DNA of 64,000 nucleotides from Pseudomonas pisciculturae (GCF_015461805.1 NZ_JACVZE010000001.1:682001-746000), one strand, 5' to 3'. Counted from the first letter of the stretch, positions 8,691-17,663 are shown. Notes: generated by a model not told the origin, from the letters alone. Numbers and translations: made by a program.

Positions 8691-9824
8691 ATGTTATCGA
8701 ACAAGTCCTTGGCACTGGCGCTTTGCCTCACCATTACTGGCTGCGCACAAACTCCACAAAATGATGCCGATGGCGGGCACTGGTGGTCATTCGGCTCTGA
8801 CAAGGCCGCTACCAAGGACGCAGTGACCCCCACCGATGCCAAGCCGGTCGCTGGCGCCAAGCCCGCTGCACCTGCTGTTGCTGCTGCGCCCGCGCCTGCT
8901 GCCAAGACGGATACCGGCTCCAGCTGGTGGCCGTTCTCGTCCAAGAGTGCAGACGACAAAACTGCCGACGCCAAGGCTGATTTGAAAGCTGACCTCAAGG
9001 CCGCTACCCCAGCACCTGCCGCCGCCCCAGCCGTCGCCAAGTCCGACAGCGAGACGCATTGGTGGTGGCCTTTCGAAAGCAAGCCAAAACCACTGTCCAA
9101 GGTCGACGTGACCAACGTGCCAATGCCTGACCCGAAAATCACCCAGGCCTGGCTGGACGACTACGAGCCGCGCCTGCGTGCTGCCATCAAGGACAGCAAC
9201 CTGCAACTGGAGCGCCGTGACAACGTATTGGTCGTGATCGCGCCGGTGGACGGCTCCTACAACCCGAAACGCCCGGCGATGTTGCTGCCGGTCACCTTGG
9301 GGCCGTTCACCCGTGTTGCGAAGGCGGTTGAAGCCGATCCAAAAACTGCCGTGCTGGTACTGGGCCACGTCGATGCCACCGGCACCGCGCCGGCCAGCCA
9401 GGCGTTGAGCAAAGAGCGTGCGCAGTCCATCGCTTCGATCTTCAGCCTGAGCGGCCTCAAGCAAGATCGCCTGATGCTGCGCGGTATGGGTGACCTGATG
9501 CCGCGTGCCGCCAACGACAGCACCCAAGGCCGTGCGCTGAACCGTCGCATGGAAATCATGTTCACTCAGCGTACAACTATGTTGGCCCTGCTGAGCAAGT
9601 ACAACTCGGGCAAGACACCGCCTGTAGCTGAAATGGTGGCCGTGCAGAACGTTCCTGCTCCGGCACCTGCTGCTGCCAAAGCCCCAGCCAAAAAGGCTGC
9701 CGTCGCCAAGAAAGCCGCTGCCAAGCCGGCCGCCAAAAAGGCCCCGGCCAAGCCTGCTGCCAAGAAAGCGGCGCCGGCCAAAGCCAAGGCAGCTGCACCG
9801 GCTAACGACCAGGCGAAAAACTGA
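8691..9824 (+). CDS. OmpA-domain lipoprotein with Trp-rich repeats and a Lys/Ala tail
   Basis: A 377-residue lipoprotein: the lipobox is ITGC (Cys18). Residues 30-130 hold three similar tryptophan clusters (HWWSFGS, SWWPFSS, HWWWPFES) in Ala/Pro/Lys-rich, probably disordered linkers. An OmpA C-terminal-like domain follows (about 165-295), with GHVDATG and NRRMEIMF marking peptidoglycan contact. The tail (320-377) is a run of KPAAKK-type units resembling AlgP or histone H1-like tails, an unusual partner for an OmpA domain. The Shine-Dalgarno is weak (TGGA). The gene ends 27 bp before pdxH and could be cotranscribed with it. No function beyond envelope anchoring is supported. Confidence 0.8.
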   Translation: MLSNKSLALALCLTITGCAQTPQNDADGGHWWSFGSDKAATKDAVTPTDAKPVAGAKPAAPAVAAAPAPAAKTDTGSSWWPFSSKSADDKTADAKADLKADLKAATPAPAAAPAVAKSDSETHWWWPFESKPKPLSKVDVTNVPMPDPKITQAWLDDYEPRLRAAIKDSNLQLERRDNVLVVIAPVDGSYNPKRPAMLLPVTLGPFTRVAKAVEADPKTAVLVLGHVDATGTAPASQALSKERAQSIASIFSLSGLKQDRLMLRGMGDLMPRAANDSTQGRALNRRMEIMFTQRTTMLALLSKYNSGKTPPVAEMVAVQNVPAPAPAAAKAPAKKAAVAKKAAAKPAAKKAPAKPAAKKAAPAKAKAAAPANDQAKN

Positions 9825-9851
9825 TCTGTTGACCTAGAAGGATAAAGCCGC

Positions 9852-10499
9852 ATGACCCAGGCACTGGCCGATATGCGCCGTGACTACACACGGGATGGTT
9901 TGAGCGAGGCGCAGGCCCCGAGCGAACCGTTTGCGTTGTTCCACCAGTGGTTTGGCGATGCGGTGAAAACCGAACAGCCGCCGGTGGAGGCCAATGCCAT
10001 GACGCTGGCCACCGTTGACCAGGACGGTCGCCCCCACTGCCGCATCCTGCTGCTCAAGGGCCTGGATGCGCAGGGCTTTACCTTCTTCACCAACTATCAG
10101 AGTGCCAAGGGCGAACAGCTTGCAGCGCGCCCGTTCGCAGCCATGACTTTCTTCTGGCCGACCTTGGAGCGCCAGGTGCGCATCGAAGGTCGGGTGGTCA
10201 AGGTCACGCCTGAGGAGTCGGACGCTTATTACCAGGTGCGCCCGCTGGGCAGCCGCCTGGGGGCTTGGGCATCGCCGCAGAGCAAGGTCATTCGTGATCG
10301 TGAAGAACTGCAAGCGCTGCTCAAGGCCACCGAGCAGCGTTTCAGCGATACCCAGCCTGATTGCCCCGAGCATTGGGGCGGCTACCGTTTGTTGCCCGAG
10401 CGCATCGAGTTCTGGCAGGGCCGTGCCAGTCGCCTACATGATCGTCTGAACTACCGCCTGCAAGGGGCCGAGTGGACCCGCGAGCGCCTGGCGCCCTGA
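9852..10499 (+). CDS. pdxH: Pyridoxamine/pyridoxine 5'-phosphate oxidase
   Basis: A 215-residue FMN flavoprotein that oxidises pyridoxamine or pyridoxine 5'-phosphate to pyridoxal 5'-phosphate, the last step of PLP synthesis and salvage. The family features are intact: [21 protein letters not shown] for FMN binding (about 50-70), [24 protein letters not shown], and the C-terminal signature [16 protein letters not shown]...RLHDR. Length and ends agree with E. coli PdxH (218 aa). The start has AAGGA at 9837-9841. It lies 27 bp after the OmpA-domain lipoprotein gene, with no visible terminator between them. Confidence 0.97.
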   Translation: MTQALADMRRDYTRDGLSEAQAPSEPFALFHQWFGDAVKTEQPPVEANAMTLATVDQDGRPHCRILLLKGLDAQGFTFFTNYQSAKGEQLAARPFAAMTFFWPTLERQVRIEGRVVKVTPEESDAYYQVRPLGSRLGAWASPQSKVIRDREELQALLKATEQRFSDTQPDCPEHWGGYRLLPERIEFWQGRASRLHDRLNYRLQGAEWTRERLAP

Positions 10500-10763
10500 G
10501 CTGCACCTTTCGTCGTATAACCTGAATGTTGCACATCGCGCCGACGTCTCTATTCAAGAGGCTTCGGCTGCGTGCTGCTGTGTGACTACAATGCAATGAC
10601 ATTGCCGATATCTCTGGACACAAAAGCTGAGATACCGTTGATCGAGTTTTCGGGTACTGGCAGTCTGTACTCAGGCTGAATGAAAGCAGTTTTTTGCAGT
10701 GCTTGCCGTGACAGGCGCCAAGCTGCAGCGTTTAATGACCACCTGTCCTTTGGAGTTGATGCT

Positions 10764-11228
10764 ATGCGTAAGTCCGTATTACTGGTTGCCTGCTTTACCA
10801 CCCTGTCGTTGCTGCTGGGTGGCTGCGCCTCGAGTCTGACCGGCGACTCGTACTCCCGTGACGAAGCGCGTCGTGTGCAGACCGTGCGCATGGGTACCAT
10901 CGAATCCCTGCGCCCGGTGAAAATCGAAGGCACCAAGACCCCAATCGGCGGCGCTGCCGGTGCAGTCATCGGCGGCGTTGGCGGCAGCGCCATCGGCGGC
11001 GGCCGTGGCAGCATCGTTACCGCAGTGATCGGTGCAGTAGCCGGCGGCCTGCTGGGCTCGGCCACCGAAGAAGGCCTGACCCGCACCCAAGGCGTGGAAA
11101 TCACCGTTCGTGAAGACGACGGCAGCACGCGTGCCTATGTACAGGCCGTGCAGGAAAATGAAATCTTCCGCATTGGTGACCGCGTACGCATCATGACGGT
11201 TGATGGTACTAGCCGCGTTACTCGTTAA
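10764..11228 (+). CDS. Glycine-zipper 2TM outer-membrane lipoprotein, SlyB/PcpP-like
   Basis: A 154-residue lipoprotein. I start it at 10764 (GGAG at 10752-10755), which gives the signal peptide MRKSVLLVACF with lipobox LGGC (Cys21). Residues about 53-92 are a glycine-zipper pair (GGAAGAVIGGVGGSAIGG and AVIGAVAGGLLGS), the Rick_17kDa/SlyB-type 2TM domain that inserts in or stabilises the outer membrane. The rest is a small beta domain (EITVREDDGSTRAYVQ). In enterobacteria SlyB is a PhoPQ-regulated envelope guard protein; the same role here is an inference. A strong intrinsic terminator follows immediately. Confidence 0.85.
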   Translation: MRKSVLLVACFTTLSLLLGGCASSLTGDSYSRDEARRVQTVRMGTIESLRPVKIEGTKTPIGGAAGAVIGGVGGSAIGGGRGSIVTAVIGAVAGGLLGSATEEGLTRTQGVEITVREDDGSTRAYVQAVQENEIFRIGDRVRIMTVDGTSRVTR

Positions 11229-11245
11229 GCGCAGGCTGTAGAAAC

Positions 11246-11285
11246 AAAAAACCCCAACCGGGTGACTGGTTGGGGTTTTTTGTTT
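11246..11285 (+). terminator. Intrinsic terminator of the glycine-zipper lipoprotein gene
   Basis: AACCCCAACC pairs with GGTTGGGGTT around a GGGTGACT-type loop, flanked by an A-run on the left and TTTTTTGTTTT on the right, so it can work in both directions. Confidence 0.9.
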
Positions 11286-11320
11286 TAAGTGCTGGGATCG
11301 CCCGGTCGCAAAAGACTCAG

Positions 11321-11358
11321 GCAATAAAAAACCGCCTTAGTAGGGCGGTTTTTATTGC
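11321..11358. terminator. Second, bidirectional terminator-like hairpin
   Basis: GCAATAAAAAACCGCC pairs with GGCGGTTTTTATTGC across a seven-base loop, an almost perfect symmetric stem with A- and T-tracts on both sides. It is placed 36 bp after the first terminator, isolating the lipoprotein gene from the leader region that follows. A third small stem (ACCCAG/CTGGGT) sits at 11361-11378. Confidence 0.8.
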
Positions 11359-11520
11359 TTACCCAGTTTTAAGCTGGGTTTGCATACTCACAGGACGCGA
11401 TGACATGGAAGAAATACTACTGTCGATTGGCAGGGCGCGCAAGGTATAGCGATAAGTGGTGACGATCATTAGTGCAGTTTATTTATTTCCGTTTATCGCA
11501 AAAAATTGTCATAAAAATCT

Positions 11521-11789
11521 TGAGCCATCCACGGATTTGACCACGCTCGGTCACACCTTCGACCCGGTGGCTCAGTTTGTATCCACACCGTTCCACGTTC
11601 GATACTTTGTAGATTGGCTGGGCCATTGCCCAAGTTTTGGACCGACCGCCACGGGCTAGTAATCCGTGCCGGATTCATGCGGGAGGCCCATCAACCCAGC
11701 CACCTCAAAGGACGCGGTGACAGCTTCCGAAGGCCCACGTGTTCCGGTAAGTGCGCTGGAGGTATGGCCCAACTCACGGAGGGCCGAGT
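11521..11789 (+). ncRNA. Candidate structured RNA leader upstream of the 32-codon gene
   Basis: This 270-nt stretch has no convincing protein frame but several perfect stems: TGAGCCA (11521-11527) with TGGCTCA (11568-11574), enclosing GACC/GGTC; the long-range helix TGGCTGGG (11615-11622) with CCCAGCCA (11695-11702), enclosing AATCC/GGATT (about 11660-11674); and GGCCC (11766-11770) with GGGCC (11781-11785). The last stem covers half of the ribosome-binding site GGAGGG (11778-11783) of the small gene at 11790, as in translational switches. I match it to no riboswitch class I know. An AT-rich stretch at 11475-11515 is the likely promoter. The start and end of the RNA are guesses. Confidence 0.45.
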
Positions 11790-11888
11790 ATGTCTAAGTT
11801 TGCACGACGTACGTGGAACCTCGTAGTGAATGCCCTACGTCTTTATCACGTATGGGTATTCCTGCGGGACAGCTTTGATGAGCTGTAA
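11790..11888 (+). CDS. Unrecognised 32-residue basic/hydrophobic small protein
   Basis: An ATG at 11790 with a near-perfect Shine-Dalgarno (GGAGGG, 6-nt spacing) opens a 32-codon frame that ends in TAA and is followed within 15 bp by a strong terminator. The peptide begins MSKFARRTWN, is basic at the N-terminus, has an amphipathic or hydrophobic middle (LVVNALRLYHVWVFL) and an acidic end (DSFDEL), as in a small membrane-associated peptide. The signals around it are those of a real gene, but I do not recognise the product. It could be a functional micro-protein, a leader peptide, or the coding part of a dual-function small RNA. It is convergent with nhaA. Confidence 0.6.
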   Translation: MSKFARRTWNLVVNALRLYHVWVFLRDSFDEL

Positions 11889-11901
11889 GGTCTGATAAGT
11901 G

Positions 11902-11935
11902 AAGCCCCCTTGGTTCAGACCGAGGGGGCTTTTTG
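11902..11935. terminator. Intrinsic terminator between the 32-codon gene and nhaA
   Basis: AGCCCCCT pairs with AGGGGGCT, extended by GG/CC inside, followed by TTTTT on the + strand. It ends the small-gene transcript and is also placed to serve nhaA on the opposite strand. Confidence 0.9.
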
Positions 11936-11953
11936 GTTTCAAGGGCGGGTACT

Positions 11954-13129
11954 TCAGGCCTTCTTCCGACTCGCCATCGCCGTCACCGCGTAACCAATAC
12001 ACGCCGCCAGTATCGACCCGGTCAGAATCCCCATCCGGTCCTCACCAGCAAACTCACTGGCGCCCGGCACAAAGGCCAGGGAACCGACAAACAGGCTCAT
12101 GGTAAAGCCGATACCGCACAGGATCGCCACGCCGAATACCTGGCCCCAATTGGCTCCGGAGGGCAGGGCGGCGATGCCGGTCTTGATGGCAAGCCAGGTG
12201 AGCCCGAACACGCCGACGGTCTTGCCAATCAGCAGGCCCGCAGCGATGCCCATCGGCACGTGGTGGGTGAAGCTTTCCAGGCTGACCCCGGCCAAGGACA
12301 CACCGGCGTTGGCAAACGCGAACAACGGCAGGATGCCGTAGGCCACCCACGGGTGCAGGGCATGCTCCAGTGTCATCAACGGCGAAGGCTCGGCGTTCTT
12401 GGTACGCATCGGAATACAGAACGCCAATGTCACGCCGGCGAGGGTCGCGTGCACGCCACTCTTGAGCACGCACACCCACAGAATCAGGCCGATGATCAAG
12501 TACGGCCCGAGCTTGATGACACCCAGGCGATTCATTGCAATCAAGGCAATCAAGCAGGCACCCGCGCCTGCCAAGGCCGCACCGGACAGGTCGGCGGAAT
12601 AGAACACTGCAATAACGATGATTGCGCCGAGGTCGTCGATGATCGCCAGGGTCATCAGGAACAGCTTCAGCGACACCGGCACGCGCTTGCCGAGCAACGC
12701 CAGCACACCCAGTGCAAAGGCGATATCAGTGGCCATGGGGATCGCCCAGCCGGAAAGCGCAGCCGGGTAGTCCTTGTTGATCGCCCAATAGATCAACGCC
12801 GGCACGACCATGCCGCCGATGGCCGCTGCGCCAGGCAACACCACTTGCGATGGCTTGGAGAGGTGGCCGTCGAGCAGTTCGCGTTTAACCTCCAGACCGA
12901 TCAGCAGGAAGAACAGGGCCATCAGGCCATCGTTGATCCACAGCAAGGCCGGTTTGGCGATTTTCAGCGCGCCTATCTGTGCTACCACCGGCACTTCGAG
13001 AAAAGCGTTGTACAGGTGCGACAGCGGTGAGTTGTTGATGATCAGCGCCAAGGCGGCAGCCGCAATCAATAACAGGCCGCTGGCGGCTTCGAGCTGGAAG
13101 AAACGGGTGAAAGTGCTACGCAGAGGCAA
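11954..13129 (-). CDS. nhaA: Na+/H+ antiporter NhaA
   Basis: A 391-residue inner-membrane antiporter (E. coli: 388) that exports Na+ or Li+ in exchange for protons and protects against salt and alkaline stress. It has about 12 membrane helices; the ion-binding aspartates are the pair in LAIIDDLG (D165, D166), with [11 protein letters not shown] (D135) in the helix-4 crossover. I place the start at the TTG at 13129 because GGAGAG lies six bases upstream; an in-frame TTG at 13147 would add six residues but has no ribosome site. It is monocistronic: convergent with the small gene at 11790 and divergent from the PLP enzyme at 13347. Confidence 0.95.
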   Translation of the reverse strand: MPLRSTFTRFFQLEAASGLLLIAAAALALIINNSPLSHLYNAFLEVPVVAQIGALKIAKPALLWINDGLMALFFLLIGLEVKRELLDGHLSKPSQVVLPGAAAIGGMVVPALIYWAINKDYPAALSGWAIPMATDIAFALGVLALLGKRVPVSLKLFLMTLAIIDDLGAIIVIAVFYSADLSGAALAGAGACLIALIAMNRLGVIKLGPYLIIGLILWVCVLKSGVHATLAGVTLAFCIPMRTKNAEPSPLMTLEHALHPWVAYGILPLFAFANAGVSLAGVSLESFTHHVPMGIAAGLLIGKTVGVFGLTWLAIKTGIAALPSGANWGQVFGVAILCGIGFTMSLFVGSLAFVPGASEFAGEDRMGILTGSILAACIGYAVTAMASRKKA

Positions 13130-13346
13130 GGGATGCTCTCCAATCAAGGTTCAATAGGTGGGTACCCTAACCCGTACGGTTAGTTGTTAAAACAAAAGTT
13201 ATATTCTTATTTGTTATAAGCGGGAGGCCACGCCGACGTCGTTTTCGCAGCGTGTAATTGTGTGTCCAATTGAGTCATCACTGTACCTGTGTGCAGTGTA
13301 GGAAACCTCCTAAGATTGGTGCTGAAAACCCTTAGAGATTCCCATC

Positions 13347-14441
13347 ATGAGCGACCACCGTCCCTGGGCCCGCGAAGCCATTCGCATCATTGAAGCGGAC
13401 TTCCAGCGCAGCGCCGACACGCACCTGATCCCTTTGCCGTTGCCAGGTTTGCCGGGTATCGAGCTGTACTTCAAGGACGAGTCCAGCCACCCGACTGGCA
13501 GCCTAAAGCATCGGCTGGCCCGCTCGCTGTTTTTGTATGCGCTGTGCAATGGCTGGCTCAAGCCGGGTGCACCGGTGATCGAAGCCTCCAGCGGTTCCAC
13601 AGCCATTTCCGAAGCCTACTTTGCACGTCTGCTCGGGCTAGCGTTTATTGCGGTAATGCCGGCCACGACCTCGCAGGAGAAAATCGCGCAGATTGCCTTC
13701 TATGGCGGCAAGAGCCACTTGGTGCAGGATCCGACGCAGATCTACGCAGAGTCCGAACGCTTGGCGCAGGAAAGTGGCGGTCATTTTATGGACCAGTTCA
13801 CCTATGCCGAACGTGCCACCGACTGGCGGGCGAATAACAACATTGCTGAGTCGATCTTCCAACAGATGCGCTTTGAGCAGCATCCGGAGCCTAGCTGGCT
13901 GATCTCCAGCCCCGGCACCGGAGGCACCACTGCGACCTTGGGCCGCTACGTACGCTATCGCCAGCATTGCACCCGCGTACTGTGTGCTGACGCCGAGCGT
14001 TCGGTGTTTTTCGACTATTACCAAAGCGGTGATGTCAGCTTGCGCCTGGACTGCGGTTCACGCATCGAGGGCATTGGCCGGCCTCGGGTCGAGGCATCGT
14101 TCTTGCCCAAGGTGATTGACGCGATGGTCAAGGTGCCGGATGCACTGTCGCTGGCGGCCATGCATTACCTGGCTGAGCGGTTGGGGCGGCGGGTCGGGGG
14201 GTCCAGCGGGACTAACCTGATTGGCGCGCTCATGGCGGCGCAGCAGATGAAGGAGGCGGGTGAGTCGGGCTCAATCGTGGCGATTTTGTGTGATGGGGGA
14301 GAGCGGTATGCGACGACCTATTACGATCAGGCTTGGCTCAAAGCGCAAGGCTTTGAGTTGGATGGATTGATCGCGGCCGTTGCGGCGAGCGTGGAGCAGG
14401 GCGAGCCACTGCCCGATAGTATCCAGCGGGTCAATATCTGA
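13347..14441 (+). CDS. PLP-dependent cysteine synthase-family enzyme
   Basis: A 364-residue fold-type II PLP enzyme. The PLP Schiff-base lysine is K54 in GSLKHR, the substrate loop is ASSGSTA, the phosphate-binding loop is [12 protein letters not shown], and the late SSGTN motif is present. It is longer than CysK/CysM (about 310-320) and its substrate loop differs, so it belongs to the side branch whose members act as cysteine desulfhydrases or unknown lyases rather than as O-acetylserine sulfhydrylases. The reaction is therefore not assigned. It stands alone: divergent from nhaA with about 215 bp between, and followed by a REP pair. Confidence 0.8.
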   Translation: MSDHRPWAREAIRIIEADFQRSADTHLIPLPLPGLPGIELYFKDESSHPTGSLKHRLARSLFLYALCNGWLKPGAPVIEASSGSTAISEAYFARLLGLAFIAVMPATTSQEKIAQIAFYGGKSHLVQDPTQIYAESERLAQESGGHFMDQFTYAERATDWRANNNIAESIFQQMRFEQHPEPSWLISSPGTGGTTATLGRYVRYRQHCTRVLCADAERSVFFDYYQSGDVSLRLDCGSRIEGIGRPRVEASFLPKVIDAMVKVPDALSLAAMHYLAERLGRRVGGSSGTNLIGALMAAQQMKEAGESGSIVAILCDGGERYATTYYDQAWLKAQGFELDGLIAAVAASVEQGEPLPDSIQRVNI

Positions 14442-14455
14442 CACCCCAAAGAACT

Positions 14456-14550
14456 AATGTGGGAGCTGGCTTGCCTGCGATAGCGGGGTGTCAGTCAGTG
14501 AATATATCGACTGAGTCGCCGCCATCGCAGGCAAGCCAGCTCCCACATTT
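14456..14550. repeat. REP palindrome pair, GGGAGCTGGCTTGCCTGCGAT type
   Basis: Inverted copies of TGTGGGAGCTGGCTTGCCTG flank a roughly 50-bp spacer between convergent genes. This is the CTGGCTTGCC variant, distinct from the pair at 2141. Confidence 0.9.
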
Positions 14551-14576
14551 GATTTGCGGTGACTGGCTGATGCTAA

Positions 14577-16190
14577 TCAGGCCTCAATGCCCAACATATC
14601 CCGCGCCAACGCCTCGGCAATACGAATGCCGTCCACACCTGCCGACAGAATCCCACCGGCATACCCAGCGCCTTCACCGGCGGGGAACAGGCCTTTGACG
14701 TTCAGGCTCTGCATCGACTCATTGCGGGTAATGCGCAACGGCGACGAGGTGCGCGTCTCGATCCCGGTCAACACTGCATCGTGTAGCGAGTAGCCTTTGA
14801 TCTGCTTCTCGAACGCCGGCAGCGCTTCACGGATCGCCTCGATGGCGAAGTCTGGCAGAGCCAGGGCCAAGTCACCCAGGGATACGCCGGGCTTGTAGGA
14901 CGGCTCCACACTGCCGATAGCCGTGGACGGTTTGCCAGCGATGAAGTCACCCACCAACTGCGCCGGGGCTTCATAGTTGCTGCCACCGAGGACGTAGGCG
15001 TGAGACTCCAGACGCTCCTGCAGTTCGATACCGGCCAGGGGGCTGCCTGGGTAGTCCACCTCAGGCGTGATACCGACCACGATGCCGGAGTTGGCATTGC
15101 GCTCGTTACGCGAGTACTGGCTCATGCCATTGGTGACGACACGGCCAGGCTCGGAAGTGGCCGCCACCACGGTGCCACCTGGGCACATGCAGAAGCTGTA
15201 CACCGACCGACCGTTCTTGGCGTGGTGCACCAGCTTATAGTCGGCGGCGCCGAGTTTAGGGTGCCCGGCGTATTTGCCCAGGCGCGCAGCGTCGATCAGC
15301 GATTGCGGGTGCTCAATACGGAAACCCACCGAGAACGGCTTGGCCTCCATGTATACGCCACGGCCGTGGAGCATGCGGAAAGTGTCGCGGGCGCTATGGC
15401 CCAGGGCCAGGATCACGTGCCTGGAGAGAATCTGCTCGCCGCCGTCGACGACCACGCCGTTGAGCTGGCCATCTTCGATCAGCACATCGGTCACGCGCTG
15501 TTCGAAACGCACCTCACCGCCCAGGGCGATAATCTGCTCGCGCATGTTTTCCACCACGCCGGTCAGGCGGAAGGTACCGATGTGCGGTTTGCTGACGTAG
15601 AGGATTTCTTCTGGCGCGCCGGCTTTCACAAACTCATGCAGGACTTTGCGGCCGTGGAATTTCGGATCCTTGATCTGGCTGTACAGCTTGCCATCGGAAA
15701 AAGTCCCGGCGCCGCCTTCACCGAACTGCACGTTGGACTCTGGGTTGAGCACGCTTTTGCGCCACAGGCCCCAGGTGTCCTTGGTGCGCTGGCGCACTTC
15801 CTTGCCGCGTTCAAGAATGATCGGCTTGAAGCCCATCTGCGCCAGCAACAGCCCGGCGAAGATGCCGCAGGGGCCAAAACCCACCACGATGGGGCGTTCT
15901 GTCAGGCCTTGCGGCGCCTGGCCCACGACTTTGTAGCTGACATCCGGCGCCGTATTGACGTTGCGGTCATCGGCGAACTTGTTCAGCAGGGCGGCTTCGC
16001 CCTTAACGTTCAAGTCGATGGTGTAGATGAAGCACAGCTCTGACGATTTCTTGCGCGCGTCATAGCTGCGTTTGAACAGGGTGAAATCGAGCAGGTCATC
16101 ACTGGCGATGCCCAGGCGCTGCACGATGGCAGGCCGCAGGTCTTCTTCGGGATGGTCGATGGGCAGCTTGAGTTCGGTGATTCGTAACAT
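14577..16190 (-). CDS. FAD-dependent oxidoreductase (uncharacterised dehydrogenase family)
   Basis: A 537-residue flavoprotein. A 90-residue N-terminal domain, found in this family and unlike most oxidoreductases, precedes the dinucleotide-binding strand PIVVGFGPCGIFAG (100-113, GxGxxG). FGEGGAGTFSDGKL is the family's second flavin contact (about 157-170), and near the C-terminus GLFPAGEGAGYAGGI...DGIRIAEALA closes the FAD site. It corresponds to the broad COG2509-type 'uncharacterised FAD-dependent dehydrogenases'; the substrate is unknown. The length is usual for the family. It begins at the ATG at 16190 and is separate from the lipoprotein gene at 16297. Confidence 0.85.
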   Translation of the reverse strand: MLRITELKLPIDHPEEDLRPAIVQRLGIASDDLLDFTLFKRSYDARKKSSELCFIYTIDLNVKGEAALLNKFADDRNVNTAPDVSYKVVGQAPQGLTERPIVVGFGPCGIFAGLLLAQMGFKPIILERGKEVRQRTKDTWGLWRKSVLNPESNVQFGEGGAGTFSDGKLYSQIKDPKFHGRKVLHEFVKAGAPEEILYVSKPHIGTFRLTGVVENMREQIIALGGEVRFEQRVTDVLIEDGQLNGVVVDGGEQILSRHVILALGHSARDTFRMLHGRGVYMEAKPFSVGFRIEHPQSLIDAARLGKYAGHPKLGAADYKLVHHAKNGRSVYSFCMCPGGTVVAATSEPGRVVTNGMSQYSRNERNANSGIVVGITPEVDYPGSPLAGIELQERLESHAYVLGGSNYEAPAQLVGDFIAGKPSTAIGSVEPSYKPGVSLGDLALALPDFAIEAIREALPAFEKQIKGYSLHDAVLTGIETRTSSPLRITRNESMQSLNVKGLFPAGEGAGYAGGILSAGVDGIRIAEALARDMLGIEA

Positions 16191-16296
16191 GACAGGGTCC
16201 GGTAGGCGGCGGAGAAAGAGGCCGGCTGTTTTGCAAACCGGCGATTATAAGCCCCAATAGCGGTTTCTCGTCATGTTAAAACAGCGCAGGGCGCAA

Positions 16297-16968
16297 TCAA
16301 TCGTCGCGCGAGCCGCCGAATGACGCGCAACCGCGTTGTACCTGGCCATTGACCCGCAACTCGGCGGTCATGTGTTGAAGGCTGCCGCTGGCACTGTCCA
16401 CGCAACGTTGCGGGGCAACCCACAGCTCAACGTGCTGGTTGTTGGCTTCGGTCATCAGGTTGAAGCGCCCGTCACCGATTTGTTCTTCTACATAGGGTAC
16501 TGCCAGCGGTGGCTGGCCTTCGCGTTCCAGCACCATGCCCTTGGCGGTGACGTTCATCGCCCAGGCCGGCTTGTGGCCGTTGGCGCGCAGGATCATGCGC
16601 TTGAAGTCCGGGTCGTTGCAGGCCGAGGTGGAGCGCTCGATACGATAGAGCTGTTGCAGGTCAACGCTGCCCTGCGTGCCGCTGGCGACGCCGGAGAACT
16701 TGCCACGCAGGTCGGCGAACAATGCCCCTTGCTCGCCGGCCAGGGAGGCGGCTTCTTGCAACACGTTAGTGCCGTTGCCGTCGTTGACGACGTAGTTGCG
16801 CGGGTCATTGCACGGCTGGAACAACAACTTGCCACCGACCGCTGTGAGCTCACCCTGCATACGGGTCAGCCCGGCGACGGACGGTTTTGCCGGCTCGTTC
16901 TCAAACATCTGGCAGGCGGCGAACAGAGGCAGCAGGGCAAACAGGGCAAGGTTACGGGCGGCGCGCAT
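16297..16968 (-). CDS. Lipoprotein, COG3650-like
   Basis: A 223-residue exported lipoprotein. The start at 16968 has GGAG eight bases upstream and gives a short signal peptide ending in the lipobox LFAAC (Cys19); a longer frame from 16995 would spoil it. The mature part has two similar beta-rich halves (GELTAVGGKLLFQPC near 48-62 and the repeat-like region from about 135, WAMNVTAKGMVLERE...PYVEEQ), a pattern seen in the META/MliC-like and COG3650 families of periplasmic proteins. Paired cysteines suggest a disulfide. No enzymatic function is seen. Confidence 0.7.
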   Translation of the reverse strand: MRAARNLALFALLPLFAACQMFENEPAKPSVAGLTRMQGELTAVGGKLLFQPCNDPRNYVVNDGNGTNVLQEAASLAGEQGALFADLRGKFSGVASGTQGSVDLQQLYRIERSTSACNDPDFKRMILRANGHKPAWAMNVTAKGMVLEREGQPPLAVPYVEEQIGDGRFNLMTEANNQHVELWVAPQRCVDSASGSLQHMTAELRVNGQVQRGCASFGGSRDD

Positions 16969-17063
16969 AGGGGGTCTCCAGACAAGTGCCGCCACGTTAC
17001 GCAGGCTGGCGGAGCATCACAACCCCGCCGATCAGCTTCAGGCAATTCGTACAGATGTTGGAT

Positions 17064-17663
17064 TCATCCAACGATAAAAGTCTGCCCGGTTTGTAGGCCT
17101 TCCACGCTTTTGGCGTACGCCAGTGCCACATCGGCACCCGGTACGGGCTTGTACCCACGGAAATACGGTGCATAGCTGCCCATGGCTTCCACCAGCACGT
17201 TTGCGCTCACCGAGTTGACGCGCAGGCCCCGGGGTAATTCGATAGCGGCGGCTTTGACAAAGGCGTCGATCGCGCCGTTGACCAGCGCAGCCGACGCGCC
17301 AGTACGGATCGGATCGCGGTTGAGAATGCCGCTGGTGAAGGTAAACGAGGCGCCGTCGTTGGCGTACGCCTGGCCGATCAGCAGCAGGTTGACCTGGCCC
17401 ATCAGCTTGTCTCGCAGGCCCAGTTCAAAGTCGCTTTCGCTCATCTCGCCCAGTGCCACGAAGTTTACGCTGCCTGCTGCGCAGACCAGTGCGTCGAACT
17501 TACCGGTTTGCTCGAAGAGCTTGCGGATCGAGGCGCTGTCGCTGATATCCACCTGAAAGTCACCGCTGTTGCGGCCGATGCTGATCACGTCATGGCGCTG
17601 AGCCAGTTCTGCCTTGACCTTTGAGCCAACGGTGCCGCTGGCGCCAATCAATAGGATTTTCAT
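17064..17663 (-). CDS. Short-chain dehydrogenase-like protein lacking the YxxxK motif
   Basis: A compact 199-residue Rossmann protein of the SDR superfamily. The nucleotide-binding turn is LLIGASGTVGSKV (GASGTVG at 7-13), NAG is replaced by CAAGS (61-65), and a Ser sits at 111 (FTSGIL). Where the catalytic Tyr-x-x-x-Lys should be, the sequence reads ASAALVNGAIDAFVKAA, so Tyr and Lys are absent. Thus either catalysis is atypical or the protein only binds nucleotide. Start: GAGG about 10 nt upstream of the ATG at 17663. It is divergently transcribed from the LysR regulator at 17767 (103 bp), the usual layout for a LysR target. Confidence 0.8.
   Translation of the reverse strand: MKILLIGASGTVGSKVKAELAQRHDVISIGRNSGDFQVDISDSASIRKLFEQTGKFDALVCAAGSVNFVALGEMSESDFELGLRDKLMGQVNLLLIGQAYANDGASFTFTSGILNRDPIRTGASAALVNGAIDAFVKAAAIELPRGLRVNSVSANVLVEAMGSYAPYFRGYKPVPGADVALAYAKSVEGLQTGQTFIVG

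Noticed and set aside
11456..11659. A 67-codon + strand frame in the leader region
   Set aside because: No ribosome site, no recognisable family, and the DNA is better explained by base-paired RNA stems with compensating symmetry.
13130..13147. Upstream TTG start for nhaA
   Set aside because: No ribosome site; the TTG at 13129 has GGAGAG at the right distance.
12105..13157. Long + strand frames across nhaA
   Set aside because: They are shadows of nhaA; the reverse frame has a complete antiporter with all catalytic residues.
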